DNA from: CAYLLE01 sp964384485
Lineage (GTDB): Bacteria > Spirochaetota > Spirochaetia > CAYLLE01
Assembly (NCBI GenBank): GCA_964384485.1
Contig: CAYLLE010000003.1
Span: forward strand, 1 to 64,000
DNA length: 64,000 nt
Reading direction: 5' to 3'
Below the pieces are notes generated by a model. That model saw nothing but the letters and a program-made list of their open reading frames with translations, was not told the origin of the DNA and ran no database searches. The translations under genes were made by a program, and so were the position numbers. Below, one piece after another: positions 35,201 through 42,884 of this stretch. How positions within the stretch are numbered: position 1 is the stretch's first letter; each line of letters begins with the position of its first letter.

Positions 35201-36544
35201 TTATTTTTTTTCTTCCTTTTCCTGTTTATCTTGTTTATCCTTTCTATTTTTTGTCTGAATTGTGGTAATGAGCTTTTTGACCGTAATGTCTTTTAATTCC
35301 CGGTCCAGCTCTCTCTGCATTGTTTCGAGTACTTCCTTTGTACCGGGACTCAGGTAGGCCCGTGAAAAATCCCTCTTTCGTCCGATTATGACATCGATAA
35401 GCTCATTCATGGTGATGGAATCAAGGGGACGGGCGGGAACGTAGCCTTCCTCATCTCCCCGGACAGGCAGGATAAACTTTTCCTTAGAAAGAAGACTGAT
35501 TATGGATTCTATTTCACTAGTGGAAAGGTTAAGGCGCTTCCCTACCGTAGTCGCCGTCGGGGGAACATCTTCCTTCTCATACTGATCCGCGATATGCAGA
35601 AATAAATCAATACCCGCTGCTATTCTGTCACCGGGGGAACGGAATGTTTCCTCTTCCCCGCTGGACGGGATTTTAACGTTTTGGTGTACATAAGCTACTT
35701 CCAGGGAAATCATAATGATGATCCACCCTAGATACAGCCATATCAGGAAGATGGGAATGGCTGCCAAGGAACCGTAGACTACCGAAAAGGTTATGGATTT
35801 GCTCACAAAGAGGGTGAACAGCCGTTTTGCTATTTCCCATAAAATCGCCCCGATGATGGCCCCGATCACGGCGCTTTTAAAATGGACCTTCCCGTTCGGA
35901 ACAACCATGATCATCATCACAAACGCCAGAAAAATGAACAGCACGGGAAATATAGCCCGAAAAATCGTTTCGAAAATGCTGTAGCCCGGAAGCTCCGCCA
36001 CCCCCCGGAAGGCGTCACGGATAAGGTTCGATATTGAAAAACTCGCTCCGATCAGGATACTGCCGAAAACAAGAACCGCGGTATACACTTTGACAATATC
36101 GATAAATGAACGGTCCGACCGGGCTCCCCAGATGATGTTGAAGTTCCGCTCAATATTATTCAGAAGCAGGATAGATGTCACAAGAAACATGCCGAGCCCC
36201 ACTGCCCCTAGGGTACCGGTATTCTCCGTGAAATTCTCGAAGTACTCCAGAATCTGATCCTGCCGGGCGGGAACAAACATATCGATCAGAAACTGTTTAA
36301 TGGACTGTTCGATAGATGAAAATGATCCTACCGCGCTTAAAAAAGAAAACAGCACCACAAAAAACGGAACCAATGCGAGCAGGGATGTATAGGCAAGGCC
36401 GGACGCGCGGATAATGCAGTCATCCTTTATAAACTGTTTTCCAGAATGGTTTAAAAACTGCAGATCGAATACAAGGGTTTTTTTTACTTTCGGATAAGCA
36501 TTCGGATCAGAGGTTAGAAGTTCGTTAATTATCTTATTGTTCAT
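35201..36544 (-). CDS. YihY/BrkB-family inner-membrane protein
   Basis: A 447-residue membrane protein. The YihY core spans about 30-290 with six helices; signature stretches are ASGLAYTSLLALVPFFVVLFSFL, FLVTSILLLNNIERNFNIIWG and YGSLAAIPIFLIWLYLGWIIIMISLEVAYVHQN. A C-terminal soluble extension (about 300-420) looks like a winged-helix domain (TATTVGKRLNLSTSEIESIISLLSKEKFI) and ends in a Lys/Glu-rich tail. Earlier annotation of this family as RNase BN is considered incorrect. The true function is unknown. Confidence 0.9.
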   Translation of the reverse strand: MNNKIINELLTSDPNAYPKVKKTLVFDLQFLNHSGKQFIKDDCIIRASGLAYTSLLALVPFFVVLFSFLSAVGSFSSIEQSIKQFLIDMFVPARQDQILEYFENFTENTGTLGAVGLGMFLVTSILLLNNIERNFNIIWGARSDRSFIDIVKVYTAVLVFGSILIGASFSISNLIRDAFRGVAELPGYSIFETIFRAIFPVLFIFLAFVMMIMVVPNGKVHFKSAVIGAIIGAILWEIAKRLFTLFVSKSITFSVVYGSLAAIPIFLIWLYLGWIIIMISLEVAYVHQNVKIPSSGEEETFRSPGDRIAAGIDLFLHIADQYEKEDVPPTATTVGKRLNLSTSEIESIISLLSKEKFILPVRGDEEGYVPARPLDSITMNELIDVIIGRKRDFSRAYLSPGTKEVLETMQRELDRELKDITVKKLITTIQTKNRKDKQDKQEKEEKK

Positions 36545-36625
36545 GTCTTATAAGATAATGAGAATATACAGCAGAAGTGAAGCCGGCTCATCATTTATAT
36601 ACCAGGAGGCTGAATGCGGTATTGC

Positions 36626-36657
36626 AAAAAAAACCGCCTGTAACGGCGGTTTTTTTC
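36626..36657 (-). terminator. Rho-independent terminator after rpsD
   Basis: CCGCC (36634-36638), loop TGTAAC, GGCGG (36645-36649), bordered by an A-run on the left and a T-run on the right that extend the stem. It works in either direction and lies 14 bp past the rpsD stop, where it ends the minus-strand transcript. Confidence 0.9.
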
Positions 36658-36670
36658 GATTTATTGGATA

Positions 36671-37285
36671 CTACTTCGCGTAGTACTCGACCACGAGCTG
36701 TTCATCCGCGATGGTCGGTATTAAATCACGGGTAGGCAGAATAGTGACTGATCCTTTGAGTTCATCCCGGGAAACATCCAGCCACTGCGGTACGGGCTGT
36801 GAACCTGTTTCTGTTAATATCCGGCGGGCTAAATCCTGGGATACCTTTCTGTCTTTAACGGCAATTTCATCCTGAGCTTTCACCACAAAAGAAGGAATGT
36901 TAACACGTCTTCCGTTTACCTGGATGTGGCCGTGGTTAACCAGCTGCCGCGCCTGTGACCGCGTGGAAGCAAATCCCATCCGATAAACGACATTGTCCAG
37001 ACGGCGCTCTAAAAGAATAAGCATATTATGCCCTGCCACACCTTTCATTGTTTTTGCTTTGGCAAAAAGATTTCTAAACTGTTTTTCCGATAAACCGTAA
37101 GCAAATTTCAGCTTCTGCTTTTCACCTAACTGCCGGGCGTATTCAGTTTTTCGAATCCGGCCTCGCCGGACTTCACCCGGTCCCTGGGGTTTTCTTTTTA
37201 AGAGTTTATCGTATTTGGGATTCCCGTAAATATTTATGCCGAAACGGCGTACAACTTTTCCTCTGGCTGTTGAATTTCTTGCCAC
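36671..37285 (-). CDS. rpsD: 30S ribosomal protein S4
   Basis: A 204-residue S4 that starts 16S rRNA folding and 30S assembly. It has the N-terminal domain (no Cys4 zinc site, the C-minus type) and the S4 RNA-binding domain (RRLDNVVYRMGFASTRSQARQLVNHGHIQVNGRRVNIPSF). The start is GTG at 37285, preceded by AAGGAG with a 6-nt spacer. It stands alone, outside the S13-S11-alpha operon, with its own promoter, about 200-nt leader and terminator. That is consistent with autogenous control as known for monocistronic rpsD in Bacillus. Confidence 0.97.
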   Translation of the reverse strand: MARNSTARGKVVRRFGINIYGNPKYDKLLKRKPQGPGEVRRGRIRKTEYARQLGEKQKLKFAYGLSEKQFRNLFAKAKTMKGVAGHNMLILLERRLDNVVYRMGFASTRSQARQLVNHGHIQVNGRRVNIPSFVVKAQDEIAVKDRKVSQDLARRILTETGSQPVPQWLDVSRDELKGSVTILPTRDLIPTIADEQLVVEYYAK

Positions 37286-37487
37286 TTACTGCTCCTTTTC
37301 TCCAATGGAACTTGATTTAATTTCCGGAATCTTTAAGACAATCAAATTAAAACTTCAGTCGAAATACTGCGTGATGATTACATCTCAAGTTTCCAGGTAA
37401 CTTTCAAATTTTTACTGACTAACACCTTGCGGCGGTTTAAACATAAGACAACCCTCCCCGATAAAGCTTGAGTTCAGAGGATTGCTT
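37286..37487 (-). promoter_or_regulatory. Long 5' leader of rpsD, possible S4 autoregulatory site
   Basis: About 200 nt lie between the predicted transcription start and the GTG. S4 represses its own mRNA through leader structures in E. coli and B. subtilis, so such a site is plausible here. I could not identify a known pseudoknot by eye. Confidence 0.4.
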
Positions 37488-37492
37488 GGACT

Positions 37493-37521
37493 AACATAAA
37501 ACAGTTGAAAAAAACTGTCAA
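37493..37521 (-). promoter_or_regulatory. Sigma-70-type promoter of rpsD
   Basis: The minus strand shows a perfect -35 TTGACA (37521-37516), 17-nt spacer and -10 TATGTT (37498-37493). It lies between the helicase stop and rpsD, with transcription toward rpsD. Confidence 0.75.
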
Positions 37522-37553
37522 GAGAGGAGAATCCTTTTCCCAATATACAGAAT

Positions 37554-39134
37554 CTACTTCTTCCGGGATTCCCCGAAAAGTCTTTTAAGGAGTCCCGGTT
37601 TTTTCCTGTTTCCCTTCTTCTCCGCGGGAGAACGGTCCTTATCTGCCTTAAAATCTTCTCCGTATTTTTTCCGGTAGTAAGCCAGGCGGTCTTCCATGGA
37701 AGAGGAGCTGTCCGGCTTTTTCCCCAGGGCCTGGTTCACGTTGATATCCTTTTTCCGTTTCGGTGCGCCTTTTTTTGCTGCCGGTTTATGCTGGGATTTC
37801 CCCTTTGCTCCGGACGGTTTCCCCGTTTGCGCCTGGGATTTCGGTTTTTCCGCTCTTTGAGTTCTGCCGGCAGGCCGGCTGCCTGTCCCTTTCGACCGGG
37901 GTGACGAGGGTTTCCCCCGGGAGTCCCGTTTCCGGCTGCTCCTGCTCCCCTGTCTTTCTCCGTGCCGTTCAAGCTGGATGAACTGATCGGCGCTTTTATC
38001 CGCCGAGAGCATGGCGTCGGAAACCGATTCTACCGGTATCTTCATGTTAATGAGTTTCTCGATCGGTTCAAGTCCGTAGACGTACCGCTCACAGGCAAAG
38101 GAAACCGCCTTCCCGGTTTTACCCGCCCGGGCGGTCCGTCCGATCCGGTGTACATAGTTTTCACAGTCTTCCGGCAGATCAAAGTTAATCACCATATCAA
38201 GGTCGTCCACATGGAGTCCCCTGGCGGCAACATCTGTTGCCACAAGAAACTGCAGCTTTCCCTGCTTTAGATCATCGATTATTCGCATCCGCTTTTTCTG
38301 GGGCAAATCTCCCATTATATAATGACAGTTGTATCCGTTTGCTTTGAGCCGTTTTGCGAGAATCTCCACCATCTTTTTTGTGTTGGCGAATATCAGCGCG
38401 TTCTGCGGCTGCTCCCGCTCTAAAAGTCCCAGGAGAAACGGCAGCTTTTCATCTTTCCCTAAGTGATAGAGTTTCTGCTGAATAAGATCAACCGTGAGTT
38501 TTTCAGGTTCTACAGCTATTTCCACCGGATTTCTCATATACTTCCATGCCAGATTTCTCACCTTCTGATCTAAGGTGGCGGAAAAAAGCATGGTGACCCG
38601 TTTATCAGGATCATCCATCCTTCTGAGCATCCACGTTATATCCGGATAAAACCCCATATCAAACAGCCGGTCAGCTTCATCAATTACCAGAATCCCGACT
38701 TCGGCAAATGAAAGCTTACCCGATTTGTTCAGGTCGATCAGTCTGCCGGGTGTTCCGATCATTACATCAACACCATTATTCAGGAGTGACTCCTGTTTCC
38801 AGTATCCCACCCCGCCGTAAAAGGAGCCGATTTTCAAACCGGTTTTTCCGCCGATGGTGTTGCCGTCCCGTTCGATCTGCACTGCCAGTTCTCTCGTCGG
38901 AGCGATTATCAGTGCCGTTTTTCCTTTAAACTCTTTATTCTCGAGCAGAAGCTGAAAGATGGTTATCAGAAAAGCGGCTGTTTTTCCGGTCCCGGTCTGA
39001 GACTGAACAGCCACATCCTTACCTTGCAGACTATGAACCAGGGACTGTTCTTGAACTTCGGTACAATCCGTAAACCCCGCGTCCTCTATTCCCCCCATAA
39101 CCTGGGGATTCAAATCAAATTCATTAAATTTCAT
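37554..39134 (-). CDS. DEAD-box ATP-dependent RNA helicase, RhlB/RhlE-like
   Basis: A 526-residue RNA helicase. Core motifs are in order: Q motif (CTEVQEQSL), Walker A QTGTGKT, PTRELA, TPGRLID, DEAD in VIDEADRLFDMGF, SAT, ATDVAARGLHV, and HRIGRTARAG. After residue ~400 comes a basic, low-complexity tail (Lys/Arg/Ser/Gly-rich, about 120 residues), typical of RhlB/RhlE/SrmB-type helicases that bind RNA or the degradosome. A role in ribosome assembly or mRNA turnover fits its place just upstream of rpsD. It starts 41 bp after the 676-residue protein gene. Confidence 0.95.
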   Translation of the reverse strand: MKFNEFDLNPQVMGGIEDAGFTDCTEVQEQSLVHSLQGKDVAVQSQTGTGKTAAFLITIFQLLLENKEFKGKTALIIAPTRELAVQIERDGNTIGGKTGLKIGSFYGGVGYWKQESLLNNGVDVMIGTPGRLIDLNKSGKLSFAEVGILVIDEADRLFDMGFYPDITWMLRRMDDPDKRVTMLFSATLDQKVRNLAWKYMRNPVEIAVEPEKLTVDLIQQKLYHLGKDEKLPFLLGLLEREQPQNALIFANTKKMVEILAKRLKANGYNCHYIMGDLPQKKRMRIIDDLKQGKLQFLVATDVAARGLHVDDLDMVINFDLPEDCENYVHRIGRTARAGKTGKAVSFACERYVYGLEPIEKLINMKIPVESVSDAMLSADKSADQFIQLERHGERQGSRSSRKRDSRGKPSSPRSKGTGSRPAGRTQRAEKPKSQAQTGKPSGAKGKSQHKPAAKKGAPKRKKDINVNQALGKKPDSSSSMEDRLAYYRKKYGEDFKADKDRSPAEKKGNRKKPGLLKRLFGESRKK

Positions 39135-39175
39135 CTATTAATTTATTCTCCTTCTAAAAATATTCCCGGGAGCAT

Positions 39176-41206
39176 TTAAGCTTTTTTAATATTTACCGCG
39201 GTGTTCTTTTTCTTAACCCGCAGAAGCTTTCCCGGGGCATGGGTAAAAAAACGGCTTTGTCTGTACTTCAACCGCATTCTTGCGTTTACTGCCCATCCGG
39301 AAGCTTCAATAATTGAACTTATGTCCCTCTTCCTCAGCTTTAAAAAGGCGGATATCGAGGCCGGAATAACAACAGCTAAAGCCGCGCTGCCGAAACCGAT
39401 CAGAATCTGCCACCAGGCGATTTCAGCCAATGTTTTCGTAATAAAAGCAAGAGCTGAACTAACAGCCGCGACAGCTACGCCTCCCGCGGCGATCATCCCC
39501 GCTGTCCCCCCCGGCGGGGTTTGTCTCGGAACTGAGACCGGCTGGGTTTCTCCGGGTTGAAGCCGGTCTACAGCGATTACGGTTGTATCGTCCAGCTTTT
39601 TTTCCGCCTCCATGGTAATCGATTCTATTTTTCCTGTCACAAGCCGGCCAAGCCGTTTAAAAGGCGCGGCAACCGCTTCCCGGATACTCACCGGATTTTC
39701 TATAATATCGACTACTTCGGCGTCCTGTTCCAACCCGTGGATATCATGAAAGATCCCCCGCTTTCCAATGCCGAGATTACCGACACCTCCGGAAGTAACC
39801 GGAATCGCTGCTACCTTTGAAACGGCCCCGGACTTGTCGTATATGGCCACGTAAAGTACATACATTCCGGAAGAAACGGCAGTCCTTTTGTGGAGTTCCC
39901 GGTTCAATACAGGCACGGCAAGATTAAAATGCCGGCCGTCCATAATAAGTGTGCCTGTTTCAAACGCCGCTCTGCTGGAAATATTGTAGAGCTGAGGAAA
40001 ACTCACAAAATTATTGGCAAAACACAAAATGTTAGCCTGAGAAAGAACAAGTTTCTCCAGTAATCTTACCTCCTCTATAGTGTACGCGGATTTTTCAGAC
40101 TCCGTCAGCAGCGCGTCTATCCCCCTAACCGCGTCGGTTAACTTTTCCCCGTTAAAAAAATACTTCGGCAGGGTCTCATAGGGACCCTGGGGCCGTTTTG
40201 CCATCCATTCCGAATACGGGACAAGAATCTCCTTAAGGCGCATCCAGAAAGATTCCGAAATACCAGTTTCCGTTTCGGAAGGAAACCACTTGCGGAGCGG
40301 CTCTGTGAGAGTATCGAACTGTCGACGGTATTTCGGATTGACAGGATCGTTCATACGAATAATACCATCCGGCCTTACTTTCTGCAAGGGGAGTTTTTCC
40401 AGAAGCTCACCGGCCGCCGCGTCCTCACCGCCCAGGGGATCATAACTGTAATTCCGTATCTGAAGGGCCCCCGCGGCGGCAATTCCGCAGAGGAGATAAA
40501 AGCGTTTAACCTCCCCGTCCAGGGCGTCCACACCGTGTTTGACTGCCGCGGTATCATCTCCGAACGGCAAAATACTTTTTTTTGCTCCCGGTATATCAAG
40601 CTCTTTCTCCCACTCCTTATACAGCCCGATTCCGCTGGTAAATTCATTCAACTTCATCCGGTTAATGCCTGGCTTTCCCGAAGGATGAGGAACCCCGCCC
40701 GTGATCCTTATGGCTTCGGATATGAACTCAGCTTCCCCGGATTCTGTTTCTCCGGCTTTGGGAAGGATTACTCCAGCCCCGCTGATCGGGGAAGATAAAA
40801 GTTCAGCTTCCGCATCCCGGATCATTTTTAGAGAAAGGGACGTACCGTCGCCGGTACATCCGCTTAACTTTCTGAAGGCATCATGTATCTGCCGGCCTTC
40901 GGCTGTGTCCTGATTAATACACGCGATATCAACCGTGTCCGACTCCTGTTCGATACCGTCATACCGGCAGAGGAGCCGGAAAAGATGGCGAATCTCCCTG
41001 CGGAGATCCCGGCACCGTATCCGGTCATCATTATCCGCGTCCAGAATTGCCAGAAAATCCTTATCCATATTGATGGTAGAAATCGGAGCGCTGGTGGCTA
41101 TCCAGAGAGCTTCATCAAGCTCAAGAACCGCCGCCAAATCATCCGCGGTGCGCAGTCTGAGATGTTTCGTATTACCGTAGCGCTCGAAAGCTTGTTTTTT
41201 TTTCAT
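39176..41206 (-). CDS. Hypothetical membrane-anchored protein with EF-hand-like loop
   Basis: A 676-residue protein I do not recognise. Near the N-terminus, DADNDDRIRCRD (56-67) has acidic residues at EF-hand positions 1, 3, 5 and 12, Ile at 8, and helical flanks (KDFLAIL, LRREIRHLF), so it may bind calcium. The long middle part (70-570) is soluble. Two hydrophobic segments (about 577-605 and 610-635) lie near the C-terminus, followed by a very basic tail (RMRLKYRQSRFFTH, KKKNTAVNIKKA). No signal peptide is seen, so the bulk is probably cytoplasmic, anchored by a C-terminal hairpin. Confidence 0.8.
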   Translation of the reverse strand: MKKKQAFERYGNTKHLRLRTADDLAAVLELDEALWIATSAPISTINMDKDFLAILDADNDDRIRCRDLRREIRHLFRLLCRYDGIEQESDTVDIACINQDTAEGRQIHDAFRKLSGCTGDGTSLSLKMIRDAEAELLSSPISGAGVILPKAGETESGEAEFISEAIRITGGVPHPSGKPGINRMKLNEFTSGIGLYKEWEKELDIPGAKKSILPFGDDTAAVKHGVDALDGEVKRFYLLCGIAAAGALQIRNYSYDPLGGEDAAAGELLEKLPLQKVRPDGIIRMNDPVNPKYRRQFDTLTEPLRKWFPSETETGISESFWMRLKEILVPYSEWMAKRPQGPYETLPKYFFNGEKLTDAVRGIDALLTESEKSAYTIEEVRLLEKLVLSQANILCFANNFVSFPQLYNISSRAAFETGTLIMDGRHFNLAVPVLNRELHKRTAVSSGMYVLYVAIYDKSGAVSKVAAIPVTSGGVGNLGIGKRGIFHDIHGLEQDAEVVDIIENPVSIREAVAAPFKRLGRLVTGKIESITMEAEKKLDDTTVIAVDRLQPGETQPVSVPRQTPPGGTAGMIAAGGVAVAAVSSALAFITKTLAEIAWWQILIGFGSAALAVVIPASISAFLKLRKRDISSIIEASGWAVNARMRLKYRQSRFFTHAPGKLLRVKKKNTAVNIKKA

Positions 41207-41266
41207 TGAATATTTTATTAAGCAACAGTACTGTTTTCAAAAATGTTCTGGAGAACCTCTGGAGCA

Positions 41267-41644
41267 TTACCCTTTCTTGTCAAAATCCAGAGAAACCGAA
41301 TTGATACAGTACCTGAGCCCTGTCGGTTCGGGACCGTCGGAAAAAACATGGCCCATATGCGCGCCGCATTCAGCGCAATGAACTTCTTCCCTCACCGTAC
41401 CGAAACGTGTGTCCCTTTCGGTTTCTATAACCCCCTCTTCTATGGGCGTATAAAAACTGGGCCATCCTGTTCCTGAATTGAACTTGTGTTCGGATGAAAA
41501 CAGCGGTTTACCGCAGCACCCGCACCGGTATATCCCGGTTTCGTGATGATTCCAGTAAAGACCGGAGAATGCGGGCTCTGTTCCCTTATTTAGCATCACC
41601 TCACGCTGTTTACCGGATAAATTTCGGTTGCAGTCCTTCTTCAT
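41267..41644 (-). CDS. msrB: Peptide methionine-R-sulfoxide reductase
   Basis: A 125-residue enzyme that reduces methionine-R-sulfoxide in proteins using thioredoxin. It has zinc Cys pairs CGCCG and CAECG, the substrate motif SGTGWPSF, GHVFSDGP, and the catalytic Cys in LRYCINS. The start is placed at 41644 (MKKDCNRNLSGKQRE); the open frame continues upstream to 41680 but those 12 residues look non-coding. It is divergent from the coiled-coil gene across a 100-bp gap. Confidence 0.95.
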   Translation of the reverse strand: MKKDCNRNLSGKQREVMLNKGTEPAFSGLYWNHHETGIYRCGCCGKPLFSSEHKFNSGTGWPSFYTPIEEGVIETERDTRFGTVREEVHCAECGAHMGHVFSDGPEPTGLRYCINSVSLDFDKKG

Positions 41645-41744
41645 GTTTACAAATATAGCAATTGCTGAATTCCCGGTCAATATTGGTCTTGACGATGAGA
41701 TTCAACCTGAGCTAAATTTAAACGCGTCATCCGAGGAGGAGAAA

Positions 41745-42884
41745 ATGGGAGATTATAAATCAGCGATTCGCGTCCATCAGACCAATATTGAAAAAGAGCG
41801 GCAGGAAATAGGCAGTCTATACAAGAAAATCGGAAATTATCTATTTGAAGAGAAACCGGAATTATCCGGGAATCCTTTACAGGAGATGAACTATACCAGC
41901 GGGAAAGAAATTACTTCCGATATTGAGACGGTTGATAACAGGATTGAAGAAATTATAGCAATTACTGAACATCAAACTGAACTCAGGAACCGGATAAAGA
42001 CAAATACGGCTAGTATTAAGGCGTTAAAAACACAAAACCGGGAACAGTATGAACAGATCGGTGAAGCGGCGTACGAAGCCTACAAGAGAAACCCCTTCGT
42101 AGACAAGCGGTACAAAGACCTTTTTTTGGAACTTGAACAGAACCATCAGGAATTAAAAGAGATGGAAAACGATATTGACCGGAGTGAACAAAATCTGTCG
42201 GAGAAACCGTTTTTTAACAAGGTAGTGGAGCGGGGAAAGATTTTTCTGCTCCGCAACAAGAGAACAAGTAAGGTAAACGCCATCCCGCGGTTTTATAAGC
42301 ATATCGGTGAACAGATATGCGAAAGCGATTTTCTGGAAACAACTGAAAACGAACTTATTAAACAGACCGCCCAGCCCTGCATCGAAAGACGGCGTACGAT
42401 TCAGGACTTGGAAGCTAAAAATGACATGCTTGAGAACGACATCACCAAAATGGATGAGGAGCTTTCGGAATTATGCCGCGGAAACCGGACAGACCGGGAA
42501 TTGGCGGTGTTGAAAAAAGAGCGGCAGGATAAGGAAACCCAGCTCGAAGGGGTGTATGAATCAATTGGAATAGCCTTTGTCGCGGAACCTGATAAAACGA
42601 TCGTTTCGGATCCGGATGTGAATACTCCGCTGGACCGGATCCGGGTTCTCGAAGCAGATATACGGAAAGAGGAAGAGCAGGTCACCAAGTTAAGCGCGGC
42701 GGTAAAAGCGGAAGAACTCACCGCCTCGATAAAAAAGACCGAACTCACCATAGACAGTAAAAATAGTCAAATAGAAGCACTGAAAGAGGAATTAGCGAAT
42801 CTAAAATCGGAGTTGGAAGAAACCGAAAAAGAACTCAAGCGCTTTGAATCCATCCGCGGTCCTGAAGAAGAGTTAGACGGGTAG
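41745..42884 (+). CDS. Hypothetical coiled-coil protein
   Basis: A 379-residue, Glu/Lys-rich protein dominated by predicted coiled coil. A motif of the form [YI]xxIGxxxxE recurs at the start of successive blocks: LYKKIGNYLFEE, YEQIGEAAYEAY, FYKHIGEQICES and VYESIGIAFVAE. This suggests three or four diverged repeats separated by helical linkers. There is no signal peptide or membrane segment. The start at 41745 has an AGGAGGAG SD; the open frame reaches back to 41628 through the msrB start region and those codons are unlikely to be used. The 3' end overlaps the SpoIIE-type gene by 12 bp (convergent). Function unknown. Confidence 0.8.
   Translation: MGDYKSAIRVHQTNIEKERQEIGSLYKKIGNYLFEEKPELSGNPLQEMNYTSGKEITSDIETVDNRIEEIIAITEHQTELRNRIKTNTASIKALKTQNREQYEQIGEAAYEAYKRNPFVDKRYKDLFLELEQNHQELKEMENDIDRSEQNLSEKPFFNKVVERGKIFLLRNKRTSKVNAIPRFYKHIGEQICESDFLETTENELIKQTAQPCIERRRTIQDLEAKNDMLENDITKMDEELSELCRGNRTDRELAVLKKERQDKETQLEGVYESIGIAFVAEPDKTIVSDPDVNTPLDRIRVLEADIRKEEEQVTKLSAAVKAEELTASIKKTELTIDSKNSQIEALKEELANLKSELEETEKELKRFESIRGPEEELDG

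Noticed and set aside
41655..41680. GCAATTGCTGAATTCCCGG between msrB and the coiled-coil gene as another repeat copy
   Set aside because: Only fragments of the ends are present in the wrong order and no flanking duplication was found.
41628..41744. N-terminal extension of the coiled-coil protein back to 41628
   Set aside because: It overlaps the msrB start region, has no SD, and a near-perfect SD precedes the ATG at 41745.
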